From contig BJKQ01000009.1 of the NCBI GenBank assembly GCA_006538405.1, positions 372,001 through 436,000 on the forward strand: 64,000 nucleotides of DNA, given 5' to 3'. The position numbers and the translations under genes are program-made. The stretch's first letter is position 1. The number at the start of each line of letters is the position of its first letter. The notes beneath the pieces are model-generated. The model was given only the letters and a program-made list of their open reading frames with translations, did no database searches and was not told the DNA's origin. The DNA comes from Hansfordia pulvinata. Its lineage: Eukaryota; Ascomycota; Sordariomycetes; Xylariales. Shown here piece after piece: positions 1 through 12,524 of this stretch.

Positions 1-1849
1 CAGCGCGCCCACGGCGAAGGGCAGCACGGCCGCGCCGGAGCCGCCGAACGCCGCGGCGAAGCCGATGGCGCCCACGTGCATGTGCCGCGGCAGCATCTTG
101 GACATGGCCACCACGGCGGCGGGGAACAGCGGGCCCAGGAAGAAGCCCTGCAGCCCGACCGCCACCGCCGACACGACGAACTGCGGCACCAGCCAGAAGA
201 GGAGCTCGCACCCGATCGTGATGGGGAGGTAGATCTTTGGCGGAGTGTGTCAGCTGTACTGGCTCAGGCCTGCCACCGTACGAGAAAGCTGGAGTCTTCT
301 ATTCGCGGTTGAGAGCCGAGGGGAGGGGGAGGGGGAGGGGGGTGGGCCCTGAGACGGAGGGAGACGAGAGGGAAGGACTCACCATGATGGCGAGCTTCTC
401 GCCGACGCGCGGCGTCACGAAGCCCAGCACGACGCGGCCGACGGTGATGCCCAGCCAGAAGCCCGTGGCCGCCATGCCCGACGCGAACGCCTCGCCGTCG
501 CGGACCTGGATCATGAAGTCGACGATCCACCCGCCCAGCGCCACCTCGATGCCCACGTAGCCCAGCAGGAACACGGAGCACAGCCAGGTGACCCGGGCCG
601 CGCGCGGGTCGCGGAACAGCGCATCCCGCATCGTCCGGCCCGCCTGGCCGCCGCCGCCCCCGGGCCCGGTCGACGCGGCCATGGCCTCCCGGTACGCCGC
701 GCCGTCCTCCTTCCAGAACGCCGTCACCAGGACCACGAGCTCGATGAAGGCGATGCCGATCTGGGTTTTGCCCGAGCACGAGGGCGGGAAGTCAGCTCAC
801 GTGACGTTGGTTGGAGAGCAAAGAAAGAGAAAATAAAATAAAAAAGCGGGCGGCTATACCATGAAGTAGTAGTACGAGTGCCAGGGCAGCCCGGCCTTGG
901 TGATCATGGACGTGGCCAGCAAGGGGGCGAGCACGGCGCCCAGGCCGTACAGGCCGTGCAGGACGCCGAGGACCTCGTTGGCGCTGGCCATGTTGCCGAT
1001 CCACGCGTTCCAGGCGGCGTCGCCCAGGCCGTTGCCGAAGCCCGCGATCAGGAAGGCCACCACGAGGACCGGGTACGGCGGCCCCGAGGCGATGATGGCG
1101 TACGCCGCCAGGTGGCACAGCGGGCTGGCGAAGCCGATGCCGCGCTGCCCGATCCGCAGGTGGATCCAGTTGTTGAGGAAGGCAGACGCCGTGTAGCCCC
1201 CGAACGGCGACAGGAAGAGCAGCGACACGATGATGTACTCGAGCCCGTACGCTTTTTGAATCTGCGCCCGGGATCGTGCCGGTTCCCCGTTAGTTCTGGT
1301 CGATGTCATCACGTCTCGCGACGGCGGGCGCTTCGATTTCGACTTGAGAAGTCCTCCTTTCTCCCCTTCCATTGTCCGGGTTGTTGACTTACGTATGGGA
1401 TTAGGGGCTGGAGAAACAGGTCAGCACAAGGAAACAGAAAGACATATCGCGTCCGCACGACCTGGAAGAGTTCTTCAGTGCGCAGAGTGGGTAGGGGCTT
1501 GGCTTACGCCGTACGCGGCGTCGTTGGCGCCCATGACGACAAACGACCAGAAGCACGCGCCCACGCGGGGGATGTTGCTGCGCGGCGAGTTCCAGTTCTG
1601 CTTGGTCTCGACGGCCGACTCGGGCGCTCCCCCAGGCTCGCCGCCCAGCTCGGGCGAGCCGTCGCCCCCGCCGCTGCTAATTCGTCCCGGCAGCGGGGAG
1701 GTCTTGTGCCGGGTCACATCCGCCTCGAGGCTGTGGCGCCCGCCTTGGTGGTGGTGCTGCTGCTGCTGCCGCGACGAGGCTAGGTGCACCGGCTCCATCT
1801 CGATGACGGCCGTGGACGAGCCGCCGTTCTGATGCGTCGGCATCGTCAT
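1..1849 (-). CDS. MFS transporter, C-terminus cut by left window edge
   Basis: Multi-pass plasma or vacuolar membrane transporter of the major facilitator superfamily, closest by eye to fungal fucose-permease/BSC6-like members; the substrate cannot be told. Exons on the minus strand read 1849-1508, 1407-1393, 1261-860, 760-383 and 234 to beyond base 1, all joined in phase 0 with GT-AG borders. About 100 hydrophilic N-terminal residues (His/Gln-rich, then Gly/Pro-rich) precede TM1, FWSFVVMGANDAAYG, which continues into the 15-nt exon PLIPY and then IQKAYGLEYIIVSLLFLSPF. Later segments include GYVGIEVALGGWIVDF and GFWLGITVGRVVLGF. The start ATG at 1849 opens the first exon and is followed by a second in-frame Met two codons on. 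A TATA-like box lies about 160 bp upstream. The last transmembrane helices lie outside the window. MFS membership is seen clearly; specificity is not. Confidence 0.9.
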
Positions 1850-3553
1850 GGTGCGGGAGTCGGGTTAATGATGAGAGAGACGCGGAGAGTGTGTCTTGTC
1901 TGCAGTGCGGCTATCGAGGTGAGGTATAAGGGAGACGACGAGGACACAAAGCACTGGTGTCGAGGACAGCGCGTTATAGAAGTGGGCGATGGTGCGCGGA
2001 ACTTCCTGTTATATACCGATGGATGCTCCTATCCGATGGAGATCCAAAGGGTAGGTTTATAGCCGGGCTCGACACGAGATCCACCTGGGGCTCCATATAT
2101 GGGGGTTACCAAACTACCTACCTACTATGAATCTCATACCCGTCTTCCCCCGCCCAGGCGATGTCGGCCTGGTGCCAAGAGACGAGCTGCTGCGTTCGTT
2201 CGTCTTCAAGCCAATCTATGACAGCGCGGGCTAGTTAGTCAGACGGCGAGCGAACGGGCTGAATCGATCACCGCCTGGCGATAGTGATGGGAGCTAATGG
2301 TTGCCGTACAAAAGAACGGCACCACTTGCCTGCGGCCTGGGTAAACGCCGGCAAAGGCTCCTCTACCCCCCCATGCGCCAAGACGGGCGATCTCCGCCGA
2401 CATGGATGGCGAACGTGGGAACCTCCCCCCTACCCCGTGCTGACGGGATGGCGGCCAGGCTTCCCGCCTAGTCAGCCCCGCAAAGCCCCGGCCGGGGGTC
2501 AGCACGGGGTGCAGCACACAGGGCTGGGCTGGCGAGAGAAGAGATCTGTCTGTACTGTGCCCCTCGCGTCCACATCTGGAGGTTCGAATGTTCCAGGGTC
2601 GGGCGTTTGGTTCCACGAGCTGAGTTCTTCTCGAGCAGTTCGGCCAGCCAGTCGCAACAGTCTTCCCGGATGCATAAGGCACCCAAGGCAAGCAAGCCCA
2701 GGTTCGAATGCCTCGGTCTTGTCCACACTTGCTTCACACCTCCAGCGAAGCACACTGCGGACGGGTACTAACCAAGTCGGCACGTTAGCTCTAGTCGTTT
2801 CTCCACTGGCGGCTAAACCTCGCGATTTCTGGGCCCTCACCGGGCAAAGGAGCGAGCCCATCTGGCACGCCTAGGCGTGCCCTGGCTCCTGTTCCGTTTG
2901 ACCAAATATCTGCAAGAGCTGGTCCCTGTTGACGGGCAATACAACAAAGCAGAGAGGGTAGTGGAACCAAAGAAAACACGAACAAGAGATGAACAAGAGA
3001 TAGACTGGGGCCAGAACGGCTCGTCTGATAGTGCGGTATGCAGTTCTGATTCTTAGGTAACCTTCAAGAGGGCCTGGCCTCCAGAGGATGGGTCGATTGA
3101 CCAGACACTTGCGTGTCTCTGTATGTACATATATGCGTGAGCATGGGTGCCACATGGGATGTTGCCAACAGTACAACTCAAAAAGGACATTGGCCTGTAC
3201 GTCGCCCATCAAACGACTCCCGAGTTAATAGGTAACAAGACGAAACACTTTCGACTGTCCCCATCTGACCACCAACCCGCCTATACCTCTATTTTGACTA
3301 TCCCATGCCTGTGACTCCGTCTCTTCCTTGTTACCGTCCTCCCACACATGTTTGTTTCTGACAGTTCCTGTCCAATGTTGCGCAACCCGCTGATCAAATA
3401 TTCAAGTCTTTGTGTCCGTATAAAACGCCGTTGACAACAATCGTGGTGAGAAAAGGAAGGCTGTGCTAGTAGTAGTTCGCCAGGTTTGCGCTTGAATGAG
3501 GCGCACATCCAGTATTAGCTGCTGGCTCGCCTTCGTAAGCACAGTGAGCACTC
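1850..3553. other. Spacer upstream of the MFS gene, no gene seen
   Basis: This holds the promoter of the transporter, including a TATA-like box, and the 3' flank of the gene ending at 3554. Open frames around 2240-2870 occur on both strands but show no family motif, no intron pattern and no low-complexity bias typical of local coding DNA. The 9-mer GGTTCGAAT occurs near 2580 and 2702, but neither copy has a tRNA around it. Confidence 0.6.
2009..2015 (-). promoter_or_regulatory. TATA-like box of the MFS gene
   Basis: TATATAA on the minus strand, about 160 bp upstream of the transporter start codon. A second TATATA lies about 85 bp further upstream, near 2095. Position and match support a core promoter element; there is no experimental support. 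Confidence 0.4.
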
Positions 3554-6088
3554 CTAGCGCGCACCGAGCTTCTTAAACCAACCCGCAAAGCTGCGCCAAC
3601 GCTGGTGCCGGTTTCGGGGCTCGAATTCAGCGCCATCCAAATCCTCCAAGGCGTCGACAAACAGTTCAGGGTGATCGTGGGAATGGTCCAAATCGGCCGA
3701 CTTGGAATCTGTCATGTCCTGGCTCATCGGCCGAGCAGGGAGAAGCGCGGCTTGGCCGGTTGGAAGAGGTTGCGGGACGAGCTGCGGAGTCATCCCTGAG
3801 CTTGTCATACCGTCTTGTTGCACATCTTTCAGTTGGGGTTCGTCTTGGAAAAGCCCGCCGTGCTTCTTTGCGAAATCCTTGCCCCAGTCCGAGCTCATGA
3901 CCCGCCTCTCGGTCTTGATCTGTCCTTCCCCGCTGCTGGTCTCCGACATGTTGGGAGACCCCTCCATCATGGCCCTTCGCCTGGAAACAAAAGCAGCACC
4001 GGTTGATGTTGCCCTTTTCGGAAGAGGACCTGGGGTTGCCACAGGTACTGCAGCTGGCTGCGCGACTGTGGCGGATTTCTTCGGCCCACGAGCCTCTTTT
4101 GAAGAAAACAGTTTCTGCGATGCCTCTGCCAGAGCACTGTGTGAGCGGTTGCGAGTGACCGGGCCGTCGCCCACGGTGGAGTTGACTGAAGGGGGAATCA
4201 AGTCGGTGGGTTGGCAGTTGGGCGACCAGCCATTCCTCAGCGCGACCCAAATCGACGATATTGTGATGAAGTTCTTCTGCCACTCTTCGACCGGCTTGTG
4301 GGAACGTTCCGACGGGCCGCTTTCTTCGCTCCCAGCCGAAGCCGGAGTCGCCAGCATGGGCGACGTCGGCGGGTAACGGCTCGATGACTGGGATACCGTG
4401 GTATAAGACTCGAGGATTTCAAGAGATGACTGTGTCAGCGTGGCCATGATGGGGTGACGTCGACACTTCGGGTCAATGATGCTGAAAGTGTACTTGTACT
4501 CCGTGACGGGCGACTGAGGAACACCCGGGGAGGCAGGCGCAGAGATGGGAGTGGCCTGTCCCGATCGAGAGACAACTTGTCTGCGCACCCACCGAGCAGT
4601 AACGGGATTCCCGTCTGGGTCGGTCGAGACAAAGTCGAATGAGCCATTGGGGCGAGGGTTGGCAACCCAGACAGAGCCATCCGCAAGCACAATTTCTGTC
4701 CTGTCCTCGTTGCCGACCCTCAGGGGACTGAGCACAGCAACCAGCTCGCGGGATCTGAAGTCGCTGTGGCGTCCATCGTCCTCCGCCTCGCTTTCTGAGT
4801 CGTTGCCGTTCATGACAGAGTCGCGGCAGGTGTAATCCTCGCTCTTGACCAGCATGATGTCCTGTATACCCAGCTCGCTCTTGGTGCGGGCCATACGGGG
4901 GAAACGCTTGAGAAGTGGGGCGACGAGGGTTTTCGCGAAAGCGGAGGAGGGGTAGACATCAATGACGGGGCGAGGCCGCCGCCCGGATGCGCACTGCTGG
5001 ACCTGTAGAAACAGCTTAGGTCGAGTGTGGATGATGCGCTGGCGATGGCGCAATTTGGGCGGAGGATGCGCAAAGGCAAAAGTGGTTGATTTGCGAGCGG
5101 CGCGGCGGCGTGCGCGGCGCATGGAGGAGCCCGCCCGGCTCGCGTCGCTATCGGAGACGTCCACCACATCGCCTTCATCCTCACTCATAGGTTCCCGGCT
5201 CGCCTTGGTGTTGGTGGCCGTTGTGATAGCCGGGGCTCGGACCGGACGGGGCGAGGGAGACGGAGATGTTGCCGGCGAAGAAGCAGGCGAGCGAGGGAGA
5301 GAGGCACGCACAGACGATGCCATGGACACGGAGAGGTTCGTGGGGGCAGGATTTGGCGACGCTGCCGCTGGGGTCGCATGAGACGCCGGACGAGCCAAGC
5401 TGGGGCGCTGTGCTGGCACGGGTAAAGCTGCCGCTGTCACTGTGGCAGCTCTTCGCCTCGAGACGGGGCTGGGTGCTTTGACGGCCTCGGCGGGTGCTGG
5501 CGGTCGAGGTGAAGACGACGAGGGTACCGGTGATGCGCGTGGCTGGGACTGGCGCTCATGTTCGGGCTCGGGTTTGGACTGGGGCTCGGGCTTGGGCTCC
5601 TTGAATCGCACGACGGGCTCCGGAGTGCGACTGGGCTTGGGGCACAGCGATGAGGCACGTGATCGGACGCGAAGGGCGGCTGGCGAGCTGGCGACGGCGG
5701 AGCCGGACGCGGTGGGGACTGGTGGTGAGGTGTTGGCAGAGGATAGCTGCGGCCGGGGCGGCGCGTAAGATTGGGATGATGTCTGTGACTGAGAGTGCAG
5801 AGGCGACTCGATATAGGAGGTCGAGATAGGACGCTGTCGCTGAGCCGGGGCTGTGGGCGAGGCCGAATGAGAGGTGGCGGCCGCGAAAGCGGTGCGGAAC
5901 AGGCTGTTGCGTCTCTGCGCGGCGCTGTTGGGGCGGCGGTGCGGAGGTTGAAGCCTCTGCTGAGGATGAAGCGAGTGGGTGTGCGAATGGGCTGTAGGTG
6001 CTGACGCGGGTGAGGGTGAAGAGGAGCCGTGAGGGTGACGATTGGAATACTCGTGCCCGTGAAGGCTGGCGCCCGAATGAAGAAACAT
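3554..6088 (-). CDS. Conserved filamentous-fungal protein of unknown function, 844 aa
   Basis: Single-exon gene, ATG at 6088, TAG ending at 3554. The first ~330 residues are disordered, rich in Ser, Pro, Ala and Arg. From about residue 340 a more ordered part begins: a basic patch, then QVQQCASGRRPRPVIDVYPS and RFPRMARTKSELGIQDIMLV, an acidic linker, and a segment reading ADGSVWVANPRPNG. Near residue 533 comes YTFSIIDPKCRRHPIMATL, then SYTTVSQSSSRYPPTSP, and near 606 WQKNFITISSIWVALRNGW. The C-terminus is FAGWFKKLGAR. No membrane helix, signal peptide or catalytic motif is visible. The pattern of short conserved ordered blocks in a disordered frame looks like a regulatory or scaffold protein, but I cannot name a function. 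It follows the MFS gene on the same strand with a 1.7 kb gap, so no operon-like link is implied. Confidence 0.85.
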   Translation of the reverse strand: MFLHSGASLHGHEYSNRHPHGSSSPSPASAPTAHSHTHSLHPQQRLQPPHRRPNSAAQRRNSLFRTAFAAATSHSASPTAPAQRQRPISTSYIESPLHSQSQTSSQSYAPPRPQLSSANTSPPVPTASGSAVASSPAALRVRSRASSLCPKPSRTPEPVVRFKEPKPEPQSKPEPEHERQSQPRASPVPSSSSPRPPAPAEAVKAPSPVSRRRAATVTAAALPVPAQRPSLARPASHATPAAASPNPAPTNLSVSMASSVRASLPRSPASSPATSPSPSPRPVRAPAITTATNTKASREPMSEDEGDVVDVSDSDASRAGSSMRRARRRAARKSTTFAFAHPPPKLRHRQRIIHTRPKLFLQVQQCASGRRPRPVIDVYPSSAFAKTLVAPLLKRFPRMARTKSELGIQDIMLVKSEDYTCRDSVMNGNDSESEAEDDGRHSDFRSRELVAVLSPLRVGNEDRTEIVLADGSVWVANPRPNGSFDFVSTDPDGNPVTARWVRRQVVSRSGQATPISAPASPGVPQSPVTEYKYTFSIIDPKCRRHPIMATLTQSSLEILESYTTVSQSSSRYPPTSPMLATPASAGSEESGPSERSHKPVEEWQKNFITISSIWVALRNGWSPNCQPTDLIPPSVNSTVGDGPVTRNRSHSALAEASQKLFSSKEARGPKKSATVAQPAAVPVATPGPLPKRATSTGAAFVSRRRAMMEGSPNMSETSSGEGQIKTERRVMSSDWGKDFAKKHGGLFQDEPQLKDVQQDGMTSSGMTPQLVPQPLPTGQAALLPARPMSQDMTDSKSADLDHSHDHPELFVDALEDLDGAEFEPRNRHQRWRSFAGWFKKLGAR

Positions 6089-9000
6089 GACGGCAAGATG
6101 AGGGCGGCAGGAGCGAGCTGGCGGGGGTGAGGTCGCGCCTTCCTGTGGTCTCCGTTGAGTTGCTTGGTGGTGGTGTTAGTATGTTGGTTGGTATCTCGAG
6201 CCTCGCTGTCGCCCCATTGGCGATGTGCGCGTCACACGAGGCGTGAGGAAAGAGGAGTCGGCTCCTCGGTGCAGACGTGGCGGAGAGCGGTCGAGAGGTC
6301 GAGACGCAATGGCGACGATGCTATACTTTGGCAATGCGGTGCAGCTCTGTCGATGCTGACGCGATGTTGACGCGAAGCGGCTGAGCGGGGGCTGGACACA
6401 AGAGGCTGCTGTGATCGTGCCGTGCCCTCCTCACGAAGTCATCTTCGTCCGAAACCGTCGAATGACAAGCTCGCCGTATGGTGTAGGCGGTCCGTGTTGC
6501 GGCACGCGGCGCTGCGTTGCGGCGTGGCGTTGCTCGGCAGCAGGCGGCCAGCCGTCTGTTATCGATTTGTTCGCCTTCGTGTGGTGCCCAGCGCTGAGAC
6601 AGGCACGCACGACAGAGGCCTGTTGTGCTGGTTCCAGCGTGATGAGGCCGAGGAATGGGCTTTGGGCTCGTGGGAGGCCGATCTGCTCGATTGGCCTGTG
6701 ACGCGGCTACCAAGACACGCCTGAGAGACAGTATTGGACTGCGATTCCGTCGGCGCCGAGACAGGTGGAAATCAGGTTGCTCGGGTGGTGCTGCGTACTC
6801 GTATGGTTTGCTGGTCCCTTCTTCTAGATCCCGTTTGCTCTTGCTACTTCTCCTCGGGTTATCTTCTTCGCAGCGTGTCCGCTGGTTGGAGGGGCCGGCA
6901 TTCGTCTGGGGTCGCGGGCGAGGGCGATCGAATGGCGAGGGGTTGGTCGGTCAGGTCGGTCAGGCGAGTGGCCGGGCTCAAGGCGGGTTTGTATGTCGCG
7001 GTGGATGTTCTGGGCAGGACGTGGAGTGGTGTGTGGAGCGGTCTACGAGTACAGGGGCGGGACTGGCGGGCGGCACGGAGAGGTGGAAGTCTTCTATGGG
7101 AATCTCGCAAGCCGGGCACCGCCGCTGTGCCGTTTGCGTGCCGGACAGCCTCTTCTCTATTCTTGACGGGGGGGCCACAAGGAGGACGCACGACGGCAGA
7201 CAGGGGCCACAAGCGTCCAGTGGCGTGGCGTGCGTGGCTAGGACTCGGCGTGCGTGCCGTGGAGCTCGAGTAAGGCGGCGGTTGGGTTTTTAGGGGGCCG
7301 CTGTCACGGCGGCATCCAATAGCTTGGCCGCTGCACAGCTGATCGTGATGAAAAGGGTGCGCCCCCGGGATTCCGCAAATTACCACCGCCGCACTGCCCT
7401 GACTACTGGGTGGTCCAGAACAGAGATCTGCCCCAGCTCGTCCGGCCCGCCAGCCCTTGGATTCCTTCGACCACGAGTTCTAACCACTGCGGAGCACAGC
7501 TTATCTCACAGTTCGCCAGAGCGCAAGTACTCGTACAGGGTGCTACTGCGAGCACCCCTCGAGCTGGGAGGATACGGATAATAAGGGCCCGTACTGGGCG
7601 TACTGGGGGTTGAACGCTTCCCAGCACACAAGCGTGACAAGGCACGGCCTTCGGGGAACCGGGCCCATCCCTGGCCTCCCTGTCAGGTCGTCGCAGCGTG
7701 GGCGCGTATCCGTACTTGTACGAGGAGCTGGCACAGGCACGGACACAGGCACACACGCATACCTGTCCATGTCCTTGTTGGCGTCGTGCCATACAGAGTG
7801 CAGACAAGCCGTCCCTTGTTTCTTTTTCTGGCACCGTTCCAACAATCCGATGTTGCTCGACACCAACTTTCATGGCGGGTAAAGGGGCGTCCCGCGTAAG
7901 GGGGCTTCAGGGGGAGGCGAGGCCAAGGAAGCGGGCGGGAAACGCAGAGAAAAAAAAAGAAAATGCCGCTGTGAATATTCGTAGCCCCCATTCCCCCTCG
8001 ACCCCTCACTCGCCTCTGCCCCGGGCCGGGCTCCGTGCTACGGGTACAACAGCATCGTCAACCCGCTTGCCGATGGGTTTGCAACGCGTACGAGATTCCG
8101 TACAACCGCCCGCCCTCGGCCAAGAAGAGGAGTTGCTGAGACTAGTAGGCCGAAAGCGGTGAGGCCCCAGAGTGTAGACTCGCCTCTGGTTGGCCTGGTT
8201 GATGGATCGCCTTGTGCGCGGCAGGGCCCGGGCACACACCCTCTCACACACACGTTGTGTGTGTGGCACTACGGCAAGACTTGGGTGAGAATCATCAGTG
8301 TACTTGTGCCGTTGCCTGCGGGCAGGCACGCCACCAACCTGTTATTATTCTAGTCTAGCATCTCGTATGTACGAGGAGACAAATCCATGGTTAGTCTGTC
8401 AGCCCACCGTTGTGAGCCAATTTCGTGTGGCTTGTTTGACTGTCTAACTGTATTCCTCGTAGACTGCATCCGGCCTGAGGAGAAAATCGGCCTCATCTTG
8501 CGTGATATAAACGTCGTTCGATGCGTCAGCATTGTGCTGCCACACGGGTGCAAGATCAACACCTCGTCTGCTCCTTTCGAGACACAAGCCTCACCACCAC
8601 TGCGTAGCCGGGCTGTCTGTTGAGTGCTACTCAGGTGTCACGTCACAGCCCACGGAAGGCTGTTGGCTGCGGTACCTTATCCGCAATAAGCTCGCATCGC
8701 CATCGGTTCTGACAAGGGCACCTGAGCAGGGCTGTCGAAGTGTGTGCAGGAGGCCTGGGGCAGCCGCGGGATCCGGTTGGTGCTGGACAGGGGCAAAAGT
8801 GGTCCCCTGAAATTGAGGTCAGATCCAGGAGCAGCCACGCGGACGGGCGCGGCGGATGCGAGTACGAGAACTGGTACGAGTACTTGTACTCGCATTGAAT
8901 GGCTTGCCAGTCCGTTTGCAGTGCATACCTCACGTTCATGTACTCCGTAGGCGGTAGGTATGCCAGGCGTCTGTGTGAGTGCCTGGTATCGAACGAGGGC

Positions 9001-11146
9001 AAGGATTCACTGCTCGTGTCTATCCATGGACTCGAACAATCCTGCTACCAACAGTCGGATGATCCAGGATGAACTCGTACGCGTCGATGCTTGCATTCGG
9101 AGAGGGAGGTCCAAGTAGACCTGGAAATTGCCAATTCCATCTCGGACCATGTAAAACATGCGACGTCAATAAGCATCCTCGCGGGCATTAGGCCTGCTTG
9201 GCTCTCTGGCATGACATGAATCCGGCAACGAGCCGCCAACTACCAGGTCAAAATAGTCAGGTAGCCAACCGCAGAGGTCCAGCCAGAGGATAGCGGCATG
9301 AATGCGGGCAGCGAACTTGATCAATGGCTTCAGGCGTTGTACTTGACGTTCACAAGCGATCAAGATCTTCTTCAGCACGCACCAGAGACGATTTCACCCC
9401 GCGAGACAAGCATCTTTACTATATTAGGTACTTGTACCTCATGTTGGACACCCAGCTGTATAGTAATGAGGGAAATGGAGCCACCTATGGTCGGGCTATC
9501 GGTTCGCGCAGCCCAAGGTACGATTGCTTGTCCAGCTTGAGCTCTGCGCCGATCCCATGAAGGAGGAGGCTTGCTTACACGGTCTCGTGGTGAAACGGGA
9601 CTTTGCGGGATTCGCGGGCGCCCGTTTCAAAAGCAGCGACGACGCCGCCCTGGGTGTGGTATTGATTGCCCTCGCTCATAGGCTGCACTCGGCTTGTCGC
9701 GCGCCCATCAATCAAAGCATCACACGCACCCGTGAGAGCAAAGCAGACACTATGACGTCTCTCGAGCCCTGCCTGGCGGCACTGATGATGGTGTGCGGAT
9801 GCGACTTGACCCCGGCCTGCCTCGGCTCCCGGGTACGAGTACACGGGCGCGTGCGCATAGAGAGCAGATCGGCGCCCTGCCCCTCGTCGACGTCCTGCGA
9901 GTACGTCGCCGCCACGCGACCCAGCGGCATCTTGCAATGGCCGAGAGTGCGCTTCGCCGCGCGGGCCACGCCTTACCTCAACGCGGGGGCCGTGTGCGCA
10001 TTATTCAGTGCCGATTCCCGAGGCTTCCCCATCCCCAAGCCAGTCCGCGTGGTGAGACGGCTGGCTACCTCGCCTTCAGCTGGCTCAGGAGGGTGTGAGG
10101 TCATATCTGCACCTTGACCCCCAGCGCTGACCAGCTTATCGCGGCGCCCCAAAACCGTCACCCTCGTCAAGCAGCAGCGGCAGTGACATATCCCCCCCGC
10201 CAGACAGCTCTGTGGCGTTCGAGAGGGCTCTTGGTGTTCTCCTTCAAGCGTCCAGAAATAACATGGTAACATGGAGACTCGAGATCAGACTCAACCCCTG
10301 AACACACGGGTGCTCTAATCGGAGAAAACGAGCTTCTCTTAAGTTACTACCCGCAAGCATCGACGGGGCGTCTATCAACCTGCAGGGGTACTCTGCTGCA
10401 TGTCCTTCAACCCTGAGAGTGGCATCGACCTCGGGACTCCACCAGCCAGGGTCCTGGCAGAGTGCTGGTGGCGACAAGTAGGGAGCCTCGTGGCCAGGTC
10501 ACGAGCGACACGCCGCGGCATGACAGCAGAGGATGGACCTTAGCTAGGTTTGAATGCGATGGAGCTTCCTCACTGGAGCGAAGCACCATGCATATACGTC
10601 GTATTCGCACTGCTTCGTATTGTTGGCCTCCATGCAAGGAGCGTCAGTGCAGTGTTGTATTGCGGATTGATGCTGACGATACCAAGTCATTCTGCTGCTC
10701 GAATACCGGGACCCTTCAACGTCTGGTGCTGCACGGGTCACTCAAAACAGAAGTCTCGCTGTGTGCATACTTGCTGTCAATGCAGTCTGACCCGATACAT
10801 AGGTACCTATGTAGAGACGTATGCACGTAAAGGCGTATTATGCTTGAAGGTATAAGCCCTTTATAACTGCAGGTACTCGCACTCGTCCGCGGACGGCCTC
10901 ACGCCAGGTACTCGGTACCCCTTGCTGCCTTGATCGCAGGCTGCAGGAAGTGTAGCTCGGTACTACTCGTAGAGCTGCAACAAAGCTCCAGCTCCAGTAC
11001 TCCAGTCGTAAGCAATTGACAGCTATGTCCCTGCAACTCGCAGTGCTGCGTTCGTCGACCTCCCTGGCGACGCATAGAGTTCACGGGCTCTGACAAGAAC
11101 CATCGCCCTCCTCTCAGTTCCGTTTGACACCGCTGGAGCTGTCACC
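6089..11146. other. 5 kb gene-poor spacer
   Basis: Separates the divergently read genes at 6088 (-) and 11147 (+). Open frames on both strands (for example 6655-7293) lack motifs and overlap each other, so I treat them as chance frames. The tract carries four exact copies of the octamer TACTCGTA/TACGAGTA (6796, 7528, 8875, 9834) plus near copies. T/A-richer DNA with TATA-like CTTTATAAC lies near 10857, 290 bp before the next start codon. No transposon ORF, LTR or tRNA is seen. Confidence 0.55.
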
Positions 11147-12524
11147 ATGCTCTCTATCAACGCCGAAACGCCCGTGCAGTCCCTCGTGGGCGCGTTCGCT
11201 GCCTGGAAGACGCTGCTGCTGGCCATCGCGCTCGGGAGTGGCGTCGGGCCGGCTTACGACACGTCCACCACGCTGCTGCACCCTTCGACCGCGTCTCCAA
11301 CTGAGTCTGCTTTCGACTTGGCAACCAAGCTCACGAGATGGGACGCTCTCTACTTTGTCCAGTCAGCCCGCCGCGGCTATCTGTTTGAGCAAGAATGGGC
11401 TTTTGCCATTGGCCCTCCCGCCCTCATTTCCAATCTGGCCACGCGTATGTTTCCTCTCAGCCCCAACCACTGCAATCTTGCTGACTCCTCCTAGTTCTTG
11501 AGAGCTTTGGCATCCCTGCCCGTGGCGCTCTTGAGCCTCTTCTCGGTGTCTTTATCTCTCACGTGTCACACCTGCTCTCTGTCCTTGCTCTCTACTATCT
11601 CGCTCTGCGGTTGGTTGGCAACCAGAGGCGCGCTCTCACTGCCGCGCTGTTGCACGTATTCTCGCCTGCCGGCCTCTTCCTCTCGGCCCCCTACGCCGAG
11701 AGCACCTTTTCCCTGCTTTCGTTCCTAGGTTACCTGTTCTACGCCAAGGGCGCCCTGGCAGACAACCGTAGACTTGGTCACGATGTCAGCCTGGTGGCTG
11801 CAGGCCTCTGGTTCGGCTTTGCCAATGTGTTCCGCAGCAATGGCCTCTTGAACGGTCTTCTCTTTGCTGTTGACCTAGCTAGGGAGCTCTCTGCCTCCCC
11901 AAGCTTATCCAGCATTCGGAAGAGGATAGCCCTGATGATTGGGGGCTCGGCCGTCGCCATTGGCTTCCTGGCTCCTCAAGTAGCGGCGTATGCTACCTAC
12001 TGCTCCGGACCCAGCCCACGCCCATGGTGCTCGAAGACTCTTCCCAGTATCTACTCCTTCGTACAGGAGAAGCATTGGTATGTCAACAGTCCCAGCCTAT
12101 CACGATCCCAGTCGCTAACTTCTTCAGGAATGTCGGTTTCCTTCGCTATTGGACCCTGCCAAACGTGCCTCTCTTCCTTCTTGCAGCGCCCGTCGTGTAT
12201 CTGATGATCGCATCTGGATCCCAGTCTGTTCAGACGCCCGCGTCTCTACTCGCAGGCTCTACGGTTGCATCGACACCAGCCAGACACAGTCTGCTCCGTT
12301 CAATCGGTCTTGCGCAACTTGTTCTGGCTGTGTTCGCCATCACGAACTATCACGTGCAAATCATTACGAGAATCTCCACGGCGTATCCGGTGCTGTATAT
12401 CTGGCTGGCTGGCTTACTGGCAGAGGATAAAACCTCCAGGTTCGGCCGCGCTGTAGTCGTCTTCATGGTCGCGTATGCTGCCATCCAGGGTGCTTTGTTC
12501 GCATCTTTCCTCCCCCCGGCTTGA
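11147..12524 (+). CDS. GPI18: GPI mannosyltransferase 2 (PIG-V/Gpi18 family)
   Basis: ER multi-pass enzyme that adds the second mannose (alpha-1,6) from dolichol-phosphate-mannose to the growing GPI anchor. Exons 11147-11444, 11495-12077 and 12128-12524 join in phase (1 then 2) to give 425 aa, close to the usual family size. Family marks: TRWDALYFVQSARRGY at residues 63-78 with the acidic-aromatic core of the lumenal loop, EQEWAFAIGPP just after it, SAPYAESTFSLLSF in the middle, FRSNGLL, and HWNVGFLRYW spanning the second intron. Many hydrophobic segments follow, as expected for GT-C glycosyltransferases. The start ATG is the first in frame and leads directly into the first membrane segment. 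Identification rests on these recognised motifs; confidence is high. Confidence 0.93.
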
